Shown: positions 25,022-33,762 of the stretch, piece by piece
Position numbering within the stretch: position 1 is the first letter of the stretch
How the letters are laid out: each line of letters begins with the position of its first letter
Source of the DNA: Spirochaetia bacterium
GTDB lineage: Bacteria > Spirochaetota > Spirochaetia > Treponematales > Treponemataceae
DNA length: 64,000 bases
Reading direction: 5' to 3'
Assembly: GCA_900769975.1 (NCBI GenBank)
Contig: CAAGIR010000210.1
Span: 1 to 64,000 of the forward strand
The notes under the pieces: generated by a model
Seen by the model: only the letters and a program-made list of their open reading frames with translations
What the model was told of the DNA's origin: nothing
Database searches by the model: none
Made by a program: the position numbers and the translations under genes

Positions 25022-25687
25022 ATGGGAATATTTTTTTGCTTTTTGCCACTAATTCTGGCTGTTTTGATTTTTTCGTTATGTTTTAAATTGAATTTTCTTT
25101 ATCAGATTGCAGCGATTTTTATAGGGCTTGTCGCAGTTATTCCCATTTCATTTATTCAGTTTTTTTTGCCAGATATTCCGTTTTTCGTTCAGTATCCGCT
25201 TTGGCATACTATTTTTAAATCTTTAATTATTTATGGCTTTGTTGAAGAACTTTTTAAAATGCTGATTGCGCTTACCTTGCCTCACAAAAAACTTGATACA
25301 TTCCATTTCCTTTTGCTTGTGTTTGTGATGGGACTTTCTTTGGGCTGTTTTGAGTCGGTGGTGTATTTTTTGGATCATTTACAAAAGGCAAATGCAAAAG
25401 GTGCGCAACTATTATATGGTAATATTTTTATAAGGATTTTCACTTCTGATATTATCCATATGATGTGTGCTGGTTTAAACGGATTATTCCTTGTAACTTT
25501 CAGACAAAAAAATGCACAATCAAAACCAAAAATTTCGCTTTTTTTTATTTCTGTTCTTCTTCATGGTTTTTATGATTTTTTTGCTGGTTTTTCAAATTTT
25601 TTAAAATTCTTCTCGTTTATCGTGATTTTACTTTCCCTTGCAGAATGTCGTGTAAAATATACTGGCCTTATGGACAAAGACCAATAA
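25022..25687 (+). CDS. PrsW-like intramembrane protease family protein
   Basis: A 221-aa polytopic membrane protein with about seven hydrophobic segments. It holds the PrsW-type motifs in order: EELFKM (EExxK) near 74-79, a GCFESVVYF block near 107-115, HMMCAGLNG near 147-155 and HGFYDFF near 181-187. Glu, His and Asp in these are the predicted catalytic residues. PrsW proteins cut membrane-bound targets such as anti-sigma factors; no such target is adjacent. It follows the SlyD-like gene by 16 bp. Confidence 0.75.
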   Translation: MGIFFCFLPLILAVLIFSLCFKLNFLYQIAAIFIGLVAVIPISFIQFFLPDIPFFVQYPLWHTIFKSLIIYGFVEELFKMLIALTLPHKKLDTFHFLLLVFVMGLSLGCFESVVYFLDHLQKANAKGAQLLYGNIFIRIFTSDIIHMMCAGLNGLFLVTFRQKNAQSKPKISLFFISVLLHGFYDFFAGFSNFLKFFSFIVILLSLAECRVKYTGLMDKDQ

Positions 25688-25753
25688 ATCATTCAGAAGA
25701 ATAATGTCAGAAAAATAATGGCGAACACTGCAAAAAAATGATATACTTAAAAA

Positions 25754-26542
25754 GTGGACACTTTATCTGTTGAAAAAATTACAGCGGCTTATAAAAAAGA
25801 TAAAAATACGAAATTAATCTTGAATGATATAACTTTTTCCTTAGAAAAGGGAGAATTTGTCTGTCTGTGCGGGGCAAACGGTTGCGGAAAATCCACTTTG
25901 ATGAGTTTGCTGTGCGGTTTAAATAATAAAAATCTGCAAATCCTATCTGTTCAAAAAATGCCGTCCATAGGTAATCAAGAAATTCACAAAATGAAGCGAA
26001 AAGAATGTGCTCAAAAAATTGCTTATATGCAGCAAAATGAAACTTCGATGTGGGATTTTAATGTTTTTGATTATGTTTTGCAGGGACGTTTTTGTCATTC
26101 AAGTGGCGGATATTATACATCAGCTGATTATGAGATTGTTCAGTACGTTTTGCAGGAGATGAATTTGGAAAAATTTGCCTCTCAGAGTGTTAATTCGCTT
26201 TCTGGAGGAGAATTTCAAAAAATCAGAATTGCAAGAGCGTTGTGTCAGGAACCTGATTTTATGCTGTTGGACGAACCTGCGTCGAACATCGATTATGTTT
26301 ACGAACCTCAATTAATGAAATTGCTGCAAAATTTTGCCCACACAAAAAAAACTGGAATTTTGGTGATTGTACATAATATTAATATTGCTTACAATTATGC
26401 AGACAGGATTTGTCTTTTACCGCCTTGTCAGAAAATGATAAGCGGCAGTCCGCAAGATGTAATGACCAGCGACAATTTAAAATTAACATTTGGAGTCGAA
26501 TTTCAATGCAAAGAAACAAAATGTTTTCAATTGTTACAATAA
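25754..26542 (+). CDS. ABC ATPase of the FecE/BtuD iron-siderophore/B12 type
   Basis: A 262-aa ABC ATPase with Walker A GANGCGKST, signature LSGGEFQKIRIARAL, Walker B MLLDEPASNID and switch His in VIVHNIN. Overall order and the DYVLQGRF segment are those of ATPases serving FecCD/BtuC permeases. No permease is adjacent. The btuF-btuC pair at 43.8-45.7 kb lacks an ATPase, so this protein may energise it; that is inference. GTG 25754 is the first start; TATACT at 25742-25747 would again place transcription start at the start codon. Confidence 0.8.
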   Translation: MDTLSVEKITAAYKKDKNTKLILNDITFSLEKGEFVCLCGANGCGKSTLMSLLCGLNNKNLQILSVQKMPSIGNQEIHKMKRKECAQKIAYMQQNETSMWDFNVFDYVLQGRFCHSSGGYYTSADYEIVQYVLQEMNLEKFASQSVNSLSGGEFQKIRIARALCQEPDFMLLDEPASNIDYVYEPQLMKLLQNFAHTKKTGILVIVHNINIAYNYADRICLLPPCQKMISGSPQDVMTSDNLKLTFGVEFQCKETKCFQLLQ

Positions 26543-27357
26543 TTTGTTTTTGTTCAATAATTTTTATTCCCATCGGGCTTGTGACCATGTGGTTTACAAC
26601 GGAATGGAAAAAAAAGCGAAAATATCTACTGACTGTTTTAATGACGGTGCTTTATGTAGGCATTTTTTTGATTATTATGCTTTTTGAACCGTCGCAAAAT
26701 ACTTCTGGAATGGCTTTGCCTTTTGGCAGCGGCTCACAGAATGTCCAATCCACCTCTTCCATAAATTCCACACCTGATAAAAGTAAATCTGGGAAGAACT
26801 CAAAGAAAATGTCAAATAGCGAATATGAATTGGAAATTCCTGCGGACGAAATCAAATTGCCGTCAAAAATTCAAAAAGGTAATTCCAAATTTCCTGCAAA
26901 ATCGTTTTATACGATAATGTTCTTTTTGTTTATGCTTTTTATAATTATCTGGCAAAACCTTAAAGCCAAAAAAAAGTCAGGAATTTATGAAAATCCGTAT
27001 GTTGATACGAAACAATACAAAATTCCTTTGACAGAAAATTCAAAAATCCCGACCGTTCACTTTTTAAAACTCAGGCTTGAACAAAATGAAAAATTAATTT
27101 ATGCAACAGAAACTGTTCAAAAAAACGAAGAAGGTGACCTTGTCGTTACAAACAAAAGGGTGGTTGTTTTTGGAAAATCAGAAGATTATGAATTTCCGCT
27201 GAATGCCTTGACGGCTGTATCGTCCGTCACAAATTCTGTTATGCTTTTAACTTGCGGTGAACGAAAATATTATATATTCCTGCCAGAAAATCAGATGAAA
27301 TATGCACTTGCAACTATTCGGTGGGCTTACGGTTTTTATGCGAATGCAAACAGATAG
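26506..27357 (+). CDS. Membrane protein with C-terminal PH-like domain, unknown function
   Basis: A 283-aa protein. Two hydrophobic helices lie at about 8-25 and 40-58, then a Ser/Lys-rich low-complexity loop (60-115), a third hydrophobic helix at about 130-150 and a soluble C-terminal domain. The C-terminal part (EKLIYATETVQKNEEG, LVVTNKRVVVFGK) resembles bacterial PH domains. It overlaps the preceding ATPase gene by 37 bp in another frame. ATG 26506 is chosen because GGAG lies about 10 bases upstream. Function unknown. Confidence 0.65.
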   Translation: MQRNKMFSIVTIICFCSIIFIPIGLVTMWFTTEWKKKRKYLLTVLMTVLYVGIFLIIMLFEPSQNTSGMALPFGSGSQNVQSTSSINSTPDKSKSGKNSKKMSNSEYELEIPADEIKLPSKIQKGNSKFPAKSFYTIMFFLFMLFIIIWQNLKAKKKSGIYENPYVDTKQYKIPLTENSKIPTVHFLKLRLEQNEKLIYATETVQKNEEGDLVVTNKRVVVFGKSEDYEFPLNALTAVSSVTNSVMLLTCGERKYYIFLPENQMKYALATIRWAYGFYANANR

Positions 27358-27390
27358 AGCTTTTTGTGCAAGCGGTGTGACCCCAAAAAA

Positions 27391-27684
27391 TCATAAAATT
27401 ATCTTTCTGTCTTCTTCTTTTTCATTTTGTTTATACAAGATTGCAACGTTTCCGATTATTCTGACTAAAGTTGCATCACAATAGTCGCAAATTTGCTTTG
27501 TAAGTTCAATTTTTTCATCTTTATATTCATTAAATTTGATTTTTAACAGTTCGTGAGCATCTAACGAATTTTTCACCATTGTAAGAACTCCGTCTGTAAC
27601 TCCTGCACCGCCAACAATAACCACAGGCTGTAAATCGTGAGCTAATTTTTCGAGAGTTTTTCTTTGTTTGCTATTAATTTCCAT
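27391..27684 (-). CDS. yhbY: YhbY-family CRM-domain RNA-binding protein
   Basis: A 97-aa single CRM (YhbY) domain. It begins with the family KQRKTLEKLAHDLQPVVIVGGAGV block, where the GxxG-type loop contacts RNA, and ends in VRIIGNVAILYKQ. YhbY proteins bind pre-50S ribosomal particles. The last ten residues are charged. Last gene of a minus-strand cluster metK-nth-mscS-HD-yhbY. Confidence 0.9.
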   Translation of the reverse strand: MEINSKQRKTLEKLAHDLQPVVIVGGAGVTDGVLTMVKNSLDAHELLKIKFNEYKDEKIELTKQICDYCDATLVRIIGNVAILYKQNEKEEDRKIIL

Positions 27685-27738
27685 TTTATTTCCTTTTGAT
27701 TTTTCGTTTGAATAAAAGCGTGTAAAGTGTATTGTTAC

Positions 27739-28932
27739 TTATTTTAAAGTTTTATTCAAGTAATCGTCAAGATTTATTATTAATTTTACACTACCGTAAA
27801 GAGTATCGCTAAAGTTATTAAAACTTTGAATGTAATTTGCGGCGGTGGAAGAAATTTCGCTTAAACGGTAGATTTTTCCATTATTGTTTACAAGAGGATT
27901 TACATACCGTTTTTTCACATTCAGCGAAACATTAAAGTATAAATCATCTGGTTGTTTTTCATTTGTGTGCAAAATTTCTGTCATATTACGAAAAGTATAA
28001 TAATAAACTGCAAATTTGTGTGCATTATCCTCGTTATAAATCAAAACTCGGTTGTTCAAAATCCATTTTTCAAGTTCATTTATAACTTGTGCTTCTGACA
28101 AAGTGAAAAAATCTTCTTCGTTCAGGATTTTTAATTCCACTGCCATATTCATAATCTGACCGAGCATCTGGAGCGTAAGTTTGTTTTCGTTTAAAAGCAA
28201 AATATGGCCCATAGAACAAAAATTATAACAATACAGTTCTGCTTCCTGTATATCTGAAAATCCCAGTTCTATGCAATTTTCTTCTTTATTCTGATTATTT
28301 TGAGATGTAAAAATCGTGATATTATCGTAACATTTTTTGATTGTTTTTAAATCCCAGCTGGCGTCTAGTGCTATGCCGGAAGGAAAACTGTACTCCAGTC
28401 TGTCTGCACTTAAACCTGGAATTTCGTTATCACAAATCGGATAATTATGATAATCTTCTACATCTTTTGGATTTATTCCATCTTTGTATAAATAATTCTG
28501 CAATTTTTCATCTTTCTGTATAAAAAGTGCGGTGAGTGATTCTGTTGCAGTTTGCGTTAATGCATCGCCTTTTCTAAAATCTGTAACATGACTAAAAACT
28601 GGTGTAGAAATATCGTGCAAAAGTCCTGCAAGCGTCTGTGTTTTGTCTTTTGTGAAATGCCAGATAATAAGCGCCACACCAATGCTGTGGTCAAGTCGTG
28701 AATATTTAATGTGATTGTTATAAAGATTTGTCCAATCGGTGCCGCAAAATAGACTGATTCCATTAAGCCGCTGCAAAGAAGGTAAAGCAATGTATTTATC
28801 CAAAAAATCTGGATATTCTTGAGGTGGACAAAGAATTTCATAATATTTTTTAATATCAAATTCTTTGTCATACCTGCGGTTTTTAAGACTATTCCAGGAC
28901 AATCCAGAATGAAAATTCAGAATGGAATGCAA
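27739..28932 (-). CDS. HD-domain phosphohydrolase
   Basis: A 397-aa protein with the metal-binding HD motif: RLDHSIGVALI with His82, then AGLLHDISTPVFSH with His106-Asp107. This arrangement and QRLNGIS upstream resemble the dGTPase-like HD proteins of COG1078. The substrate is not predictable. The start is TTG at 28932, preceded by GGAGG at 6 bases; the gene starts 17 bp after mscS ends. Confidence 0.82.
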   Translation of the reverse strand: MHSILNFHSGLSWNSLKNRRYDKEFDIKKYYEILCPPQEYPDFLDKYIALPSLQRLNGISLFCGTDWTNLYNNHIKYSRLDHSIGVALIIWHFTKDKTQTLAGLLHDISTPVFSHVTDFRKGDALTQTATESLTALFIQKDEKLQNYLYKDGINPKDVEDYHNYPICDNEIPGLSADRLEYSFPSGIALDASWDLKTIKKCYDNITIFTSQNNQNKEENCIELGFSDIQEAELYCYNFCSMGHILLLNENKLTLQMLGQIMNMAVELKILNEEDFFTLSEAQVINELEKWILNNRVLIYNEDNAHKFAVYYYTFRNMTEILHTNEKQPDDLYFNVSLNVKKRYVNPLVNNNGKIYRLSEISSTAANYIQSFNNFSDTLYGSVKLIINLDDYLNKTLK

Positions 28933-28948
28933 AAGCCACCTCCAATTG

Positions 28949-29818
28949 TTATTTTACTTTTACATCGAGCTGATTGAATGGTATTTCTATTTTTGCATCA
29001 TCCAGAACTTTTTTGATGGCTATAAATAAATCATTTTTTGTCTGTAAAAAGTTTTCAGGTTTAAACCAGGCTGCTACTGTCATATCAATACCGCTGTCAC
29101 CAAATCCATCAAACCAAACGGCAGGAGCGGGTTCCTGTAAAACTGTAGGACAAAGTTCTGGCGCTTTACTTAATGCTTCAAGTGCAGATCTCATATCAGC
29201 ATCATAACTAATGCTCACACCCAAAGTTATTCTTCGTTTATCATGATAAGAATTGTTTGTAAGATTTGAATTTATAATAGAAGAATTTGGAATTCTTACC
29301 ATTTGATTATCGAATGTGTGAACTTTTACAGATAAAAGCGAAATAGTATCAACAACGCCAGTAATTCCGTTTACAATAATTGTATCGCCCACTTTTAAAG
29401 CACCTTCGGTCAGAACAAAAAGTCCGCTTATAACATTGCTTACAGAAGTTTGTGCCGCAAAACCAATGGCAACTCCCGCAATTCCTGCAGCGCCCCATAC
29501 GGCACTTAATTTAACACCAAAAAGTCCCAGAATATAAATTACAACAGAAGCATAAAACACATATTTTACAAATTTTACGGCAATCATTTGTTTATGCTGA
29601 TTAGTTTTTTCAAGCGGAACTTTTTTAACGCCACGCAAAACAATACGGTAAACAATCCACATGAGAAACAGAAGGATGACCGCTCCAATAATTTTAAATA
29701 AGTTTTCCCAGCTTAACAAACTTTTGCACCAATGAATAAAACCAGAGGTTTGTGTGATAATTGTTTCCTCTGCCGCCGTTATTGCCGCATCAGAAATTTC
29801 AGAAAGTTTTTCTTCCAT
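28949..29818 (-). CDS. mscS: Small-conductance mechanosensitive channel MscS
   Basis: A 289-aa channel with three membrane helices. The pore helix contains AAGIAGVAIGFAAQTSVSNV with the Gly/Ala pattern of MscS, followed by GLFVLTEGALKVGDTI, which starts the cytoplasmic beta domain. It releases solutes under hypo-osmotic shock. GGAG lies 9 bases before ATG 29818. Normal length for the family. Confidence 0.93.
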   Translation of the reverse strand: MEEKLSEISDAAITAAEETIITQTSGFIHWCKSLLSWENLFKIIGAVILLFLMWIVYRIVLRGVKKVPLEKTNQHKQMIAVKFVKYVFYASVVIYILGLFGVKLSAVWGAAGIAGVAIGFAAQTSVSNVISGLFVLTEGALKVGDTIIVNGITGVVDTISLLSVKVHTFDNQMVRIPNSSIINSNLTNNSYHDKRRITLGVSISYDADMRSALEALSKAPELCPTVLQEPAPAVWFDGFGDSGIDMTVAAWFKPENFLQTKNDLFIAIKKVLDDAKIEIPFNQLDVKVK

Positions 29819-29858
29819 AAATTAATCTCCATATAAGTATAAGTTAATATTTGTAAAA

Positions 29859-30506
29859 TTATTGTTCTTCGCAAAGATTGTTGTGTTTACATAAATCGTT
29901 TATGATACATTCTTCACAATGAGGATTTCTTGCAGTGCAAACATACCGCCCATGAAGTAAAATCCAGTGATGAGCGTTTTGTAAAAACTGTTTTGGAATG
30001 CGTTGTAAAAGAGATTCTTCTACTTGTTGAGGAGTTGTTCCCGTTGCAAGTCCGATTTTTGGACTGATTCTCAAAAGGTGGGTATCTACAGGCATTGTGG
30101 GTTTATGAAAAACAACATTCAGGACAACATTTGCTGTTTTTCTGCCAACACCAGGTAATTTTACAAGTTCATCGAGGCAATCAGGAACTTCGCCGTTATA
30201 ATCTGAAATCAGTTTTTGGGAAAGTCCCATAATGTGTTTTGCTTTATTTCTGTAAAGACCAATTGATTGAATGTAAGTGATAAGTTTTTCTTCACCAAGT
30301 GCGAGCATTTTTTCGGGAGTATCAGCAATTTGGAATAATTCTTTAGTTGCAAGGTTTACGCTTTTATCGGTGGCCTGTGCGCTCAAAACAACAGCAACTA
30401 GTAAAGTAAATGGATTTGTATAATCTAATTCTGAAACAGGTGATGGATTTGCATTTTGCCATCGCAGGAAAACAGTGTTCATTTCTTCAAAAGAAAGCAA
30501 ATCCAT
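29859..30506 (-). CDS. nth: Endonuclease III
   Basis: A 215-aa base-excision repair glycosylase/AP lyase. The helix-hairpin-helix has LPGVGRKTANV with catalytic Lys123, and Asp141 lies in PVDTHLLR. The [4Fe-4S] cluster ligands are present as C-X6-C-X2-C-X5-C (CTARNPHCEECIINDLC). Removes oxidised pyrimidines. GGAG precedes ATG 30506; the gene is 15 bp downstream of metK. Confidence 0.95.
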   Translation of the reverse strand: MDLLSFEEMNTVFLRWQNANPSPVSELDYTNPFTLLVAVVLSAQATDKSVNLATKELFQIADTPEKMLALGEEKLITYIQSIGLYRNKAKHIMGLSQKLISDYNGEVPDCLDELVKLPGVGRKTANVVLNVVFHKPTMPVDTHLLRISPKIGLATGTTPQQVEESLLQRIPKQFLQNAHHWILLHGRYVCTARNPHCEECIINDLCKHNNLCEEQ

Positions 30507-30521
30507 CTATATCTCCAGATA

Positions 30522-31736
30522 TTATTTTATTTCAGCTTTAAGTGCATCAATTTTGTCAGTTTTTTCCCATGGGAAGCCTTCGCGTCCAAAATGTCCGTAA
30601 CTTGCAGTTTTTCTGTAGATTGGTTGTTTTAATTGTAATGTTTTTATGATTCCAGCAGGTGTACAGTCAAAAACTTTTTCCACAGCCGCTTCAATTTTGC
30701 TCCGTTCAACTTTTTCTGTTCCAAAAGTTTCTATCATTATAGATACAGGATATGGAACACCAATAGCATAAGCAAGCTCAACTTCAGCTCTGTCAGCAAA
30801 ACCAGCTGCAACAACATTTTTTGCAATATAACGTGCCATATATGCAGCAGAACGGTCAACTTTTGAAGGGTCTTTACCAGAAAATGCTCCGCCACCATGG
30901 CGACCCATTCCACCATAAGTGTCAACAATGATTTTTCTACCAGTCAGACCAGAATCTCCGTCAGGACCACCTGTTACAAATCTGCCTGTAGGGTTAATGT
31001 AATATTTTGTCTTAGAATCAAGAAGGCCTGTAGGTTCCAAAACAGGTTTAATTATTTGTTCGATGATAGTTTTTTCAATTTCGTCATGACTTACTACATC
31101 ATCATGCTGATGTGAAAGTACAACAGCGTCAATTCTAAAAGGTTTGTGATTTTCATCATATTCAACAGTAACTTGAGATTTTGCATCTGGTCTAAGCCAT
31201 TTAATTGTTCCGTTATGACGTAATTCATGTGCTTTTAACAATAACTGATGTGAATAATAAACAGGAGCTGGCATTAATGAAGGAGTTTCGTTACAGGCAA
31301 AACCAAACATCATACCCTGGTCTCCTGCGCCTTGCTGACCTTCATATTCTTCCAGACCAGTACCCACAACACCTTGATTAATATCAGCAGATTGAGCATG
31401 CAGACGATTTTCAAAAACACAATTTGCACCATCCAGGCCAACTTCACTTGAATTATAGCCGATATCCAGAGCAACCTGACGTGCAATTTTTTCTATATCG
31501 GTATTGAATTTTTTTGTAAATTCATCATCAATTTTGATAGATTGAAAGCCAATTTCACCACCTACGAGCAAAAAATTTGTGGTAGAAAATGTTTCGCAAG
31601 CAACGTGTGCATTTGGATCCAAAGAAAGACAATAATCCAGGACAGCATCAGAAACCTGATCACAAAATTTATCTGGGTGACCTTCACCAACAGATTCAGA
31701 AGTAAACAAAGAATGATTGTTAGATAAGACAGACAT
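30522..31736 (-). CDS. metK: S-adenosylmethionine synthetase
   Basis: A 404-aa MetK making SAM from methionine and ATP. Signatures are [20 protein letters not shown] at the N-terminus, [12 protein letters not shown] in the middle and the phosphate loop [23 protein letters not shown] precedes ATG 31736. The leader of about 80 nt contains TCCGC/GCGGA that can pair, but no recognised SAM riboswitch. It is the first gene of a five-gene minus-strand run. Confidence 0.96.
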   Translation of the reverse strand: MSVLSNNHSLFTSESVGEGHPDKFCDQVSDAVLDYCLSLDPNAHVACETFSTTNFLLVGGEIGFQSIKIDDEFTKKFNTDIEKIARQVALDIGYNSSEVGLDGANCVFENRLHAQSADINQGVVGTGLEEYEGQQGAGDQGMMFGFACNETPSLMPAPVYYSHQLLLKAHELRHNGTIKWLRPDAKSQVTVEYDENHKPFRIDAVVLSHQHDDVVSHDEIEKTIIEQIIKPVLEPTGLLDSKTKYYINPTGRFVTGGPDGDSGLTGRKIIVDTYGGMGRHGGGAFSGKDPSKVDRSAAYMARYIAKNVVAAGFADRAEVELAYAIGVPYPVSIMIETFGTEKVERSKIEAAVEKVFDCTPAGIIKTLQLKQPIYRKTASYGHFGREGFPWEKTDKIDALKAEIK

Positions 31737-31825
31737 ATTAGCCTCCTATTTAGCAAGATTTTTCGAATCATACGATACGAACTCCGCTCTGCAATTTGGA
31801 TAAATCGGCGGATAAAGTTTATTAA

Positions 31826-31860
31826 AATATATTGCATAAAACACAAAAATTCAATATTTT
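31826..31860. promoter_or_regulatory. Overlapping divergent promoters for metK and the CBM48 gene
   Basis: Minus strand: TTGAAT (31849-31854), 17-bp spacer, TATATT (31826-31831), reading into metK. Plus strand: TTGCAT (31832-31837), 17-bp spacer, TATTTT (31855-31860), reading into the CBM48 gene. The two promoters occupy the same 35 bp in opposite directions. Confidence 0.55.
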
Positions 31861-31898
31861 ATATATATTAAAAGAAGTTTTTATTTTGGGAGAAAAGA

Positions 31899-32213
31899 AT
31901 GTCATTAAAAAAAAGCTTTTCAAAAGACAAAACAAAATGTAAGGTTACTTTTTCAGTTTCAAAAGAAGCTGCACAAGGAGCAAAAACAATTAATCTTGCA
32001 GGCGATTTTAACAGTTGGAGCAGCACAGATACACCTTTGACACAAGCAAAAGATGGTTCATTTTCAGTTACAGTCGAATTACCTGCAAATCATGAATTCC
32101 AATTTAGATATCTTTTAGACGGTTGTCGTTGGGAAAACGATTGGAAAGCAGACAAATACATTCCAGCACCATTTAGTAATGCAGATAATTCAGTAGTTGT
32201 TACAAGCAAATAA
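31899..32213 (+). CDS. Stand-alone CBM48/AMPK-type glycogen-binding domain protein
   Basis: A 104-aa protein made of one isoamylase-N/CBM48 beta-sandwich: TINLAGDFNSWSSTDTPL, then FQFRYLLDGCRWENDWKADKY. These are the conserved glucan-contact regions of glycogen-branching enzymes and AMPK beta subunits. No catalytic domain and no signal peptide are present, so it would bind cytoplasmic alpha-glucan or act as an adaptor. GGGAG precedes ATG 31899. Confidence 0.85.
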   Translation: MSLKKSFSKDKTKCKVTFSVSKEAAQGAKTINLAGDFNSWSSTDTPLTQAKDGSFSVTVELPANHEFQFRYLLDGCRWENDWKADKYIPAPFSNADNSVVVTSK

Positions 32214-32260
32214 AGAAAACCTTATATCTATTTCTTATAGTTTTTACTTCTAAAGAAAAT

Positions 32261-32959
32261 TTAATAAGAACTTTTTGAAATGTCTTTATCACTTATTGAA
32301 AAATTAACAAGCCTTTCAATTTTTGACAGTTGAGAGGCAAGCTTAAAAGAATCAAGTTTGTCTGGTGTCTTTACCGTAAAAAACAATTCCGTTCTTTTTT
32401 CTTCTGCCATAAATTTTACATTAAAATCATTAATAATTACTCCGTTTTCTTTTAAAACTTCTTCGATTTTATTTTCACAGATATTTAATCCGCTCACAGT
32501 TAGATGCAAAAGTTTTGTCTTTGTTGCTGGGAAAATCATTTTTTCAAGATGATTCATCGTAAAAAGGATGATTAAAACAATTACCATAGTAATTAAAACT
32601 GGAAGATAAAATCCCGCCCCGCAACTTAGTCCTACCGCCGCTGCTGTAAAAATAATAGCGGCAGTTGTTAATCCGCGGATGTTTAATCCTTGTTTTAAAA
32701 TTGCACCTGCACCAATAAAACCAATTCCAGAAACTGTAGTTGACGCAATTCTTGTAGGGTCACCTTGGATAGAAGCATTTTCTGCAATAAAAACAGAAAG
32801 CAAAGAAAGAAGGCAGCACGAAATGCTGATAAGTACAAGCGTTCTTATTCCCACCGCATTTTGACGGCTTTTTCGTTCAATTCCCAGCAGAATGCCGCAA
32901 ATCATGCTTAACGCAAAACGCAAAGAAATATCAAGAATATTGTCAAAAAAGAATTCCAT
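32261..32959 (-). CDS. MgtC/SapB family membrane protein
   Basis: A 232-aa protein with four to five N-terminal membrane helices and a soluble C-terminal domain of about 75 residues. Family motifs are GILLGIERKSRQNAVGIRTL and VSGIGFIGAGAILKQGLNIRGLTTAA (read as shorter conserved blocks). MgtC proteins affect magnesium and membrane ATPase homeostasis. I chose ATG 32959 (MEFFFDN), which has GGAG 8 bases upstream; the frame is open 36 bases further back. Confidence 0.87.
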   Translation of the reverse strand: MEFFFDNILDISLRFALSMICGILLGIERKSRQNAVGIRTLVLISISCCLLSLLSVFIAENASIQGDPTRIASTTVSGIGFIGAGAILKQGLNIRGLTTAAIIFTAAAVGLSCGAGFYLPVLITMVIVLIILFTMNHLEKMIFPATKTKLLHLTVSGLNICENKIEEVLKENGVIINDFNVKFMAEEKRTELFFTVKTPDKLDSFKLASQLSKIERLVNFSISDKDISKSSY

Positions 32960-32978
32960 AATATAAACTCCAAAATAA

Positions 32979-33704
32979 TTATCTGAATAAAGCAAAGCCA
33001 GTTGAAATCTTGGAACCTACTTTATTCCAGACTCCAGCCTGTTTGAAAGTTTGATGATTTTTTGCATTTTTAATTGCATCAAAACTTGAAACAACCCAGT
33101 CGCCAATTAATTTTTCATTTTTGTATAATTCATTTCTTGCCGAACATTTTGCAAGTATAACAGAAAGAAAATCTCTGTCAGAAACGTATGTGCTGAAATT
33201 TTCTGCCATAGAAACAAAAGCCGCCTGTGATGCACTCACAACAGAACTTGCAGGAACTGTTACAATTGATTTGGAAGAACACACTTCAAATTTCGAAGGA
33301 TGTTCTTTTGTCAAAAAAGCGACAGTAATTTTTTCTTTTGTCTGGTCAATTCGTTTTAAAATTTCTGTGATAATGTAACAATAACCTGTAATCATAGAAT
33401 TAACGGCACTGGAAATTTCTTCTGTTTTGTCCAATTCAAATTTTGAAGTATAATAATTAGCATCAAAATAAATTAAAATTTCATCTATATTACCAAGTTT
33501 TGTTTCTGCATTTATAAGGAAAGACAAAGCTGAAACCGCCGAAGTTTTGTTCCACGTTGCAGAAAGAATGTTTTCCGATACAAAATTTTCCGTTTCCCTT
33601 TCAGATTTCGAAACTGCAAAAACTTTTCTGCCAGAATTCGCAATAGCCTCTGCAATTTCCAGTCCGTCGGGTAAATCTTTTCCAATAAATAAAGTATTAG
33701 CCAT
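32979..33704 (-). CDS. SDR-like Rossmann-fold protein, degenerate
   Basis: A 241-aa soluble protein. The N-terminus NTLFIGKDLPDGLEIAEAI followed by GRKVFAVSKSE resembles the first beta-alpha-beta of short-chain dehydrogenases, and a SSVVSASQAAFVSM segment resembles the helix after the active site, but the Tyr-X-X-X-Lys pair and glycine-rich loop are not conserved. It may be a non-enzymatic relative. It lies 20 bp upstream of mgtC on the same strand. Confidence 0.5.
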   Translation of the reverse strand: MANTLFIGKDLPDGLEIAEAIANSGRKVFAVSKSERETENFVSENILSATWNKTSAVSALSFLINAETKLGNIDEILIYFDANYYTSKFELDKTEEISSAVNSMITGYCYIITEILKRIDQTKEKITVAFLTKEHPSKFEVCSSKSIVTVPASSVVSASQAAFVSMAENFSTYVSDRDFLSVILAKCSARNELYKNEKLIGDWVVSSFDAIKNAKNHQTFKQAGVWNKVGSKISTGFALFR

Positions 33705-33748
33705 AAAAAGTATTATACCACACTATAGATTGACATTCCATAGTATGA

Positions 33749-33754
33749 TATAAT
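33749..33754 (+). promoter_or_regulatory. Extended -10 promoter for a leaderless symporter transcript
   Basis: TGATATAAT (TG at 33746-33747, TATAAT 33749-33754) is an extended -10 element. TTGACA at 33730-33735 is present but at only 13 bp. The gene's ATG is 8 bp after the -10, with no Shine-Dalgarno. Confidence 0.5.
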
Positions 33755-33762
33755 GAAAAACT

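Noticed and set aside
31737..31825. SAM riboswitch in the metK leader
   Set aside because: Only a 5-bp TCCGC/GCGGA pairing is visible; no S-box or SMK-box core.
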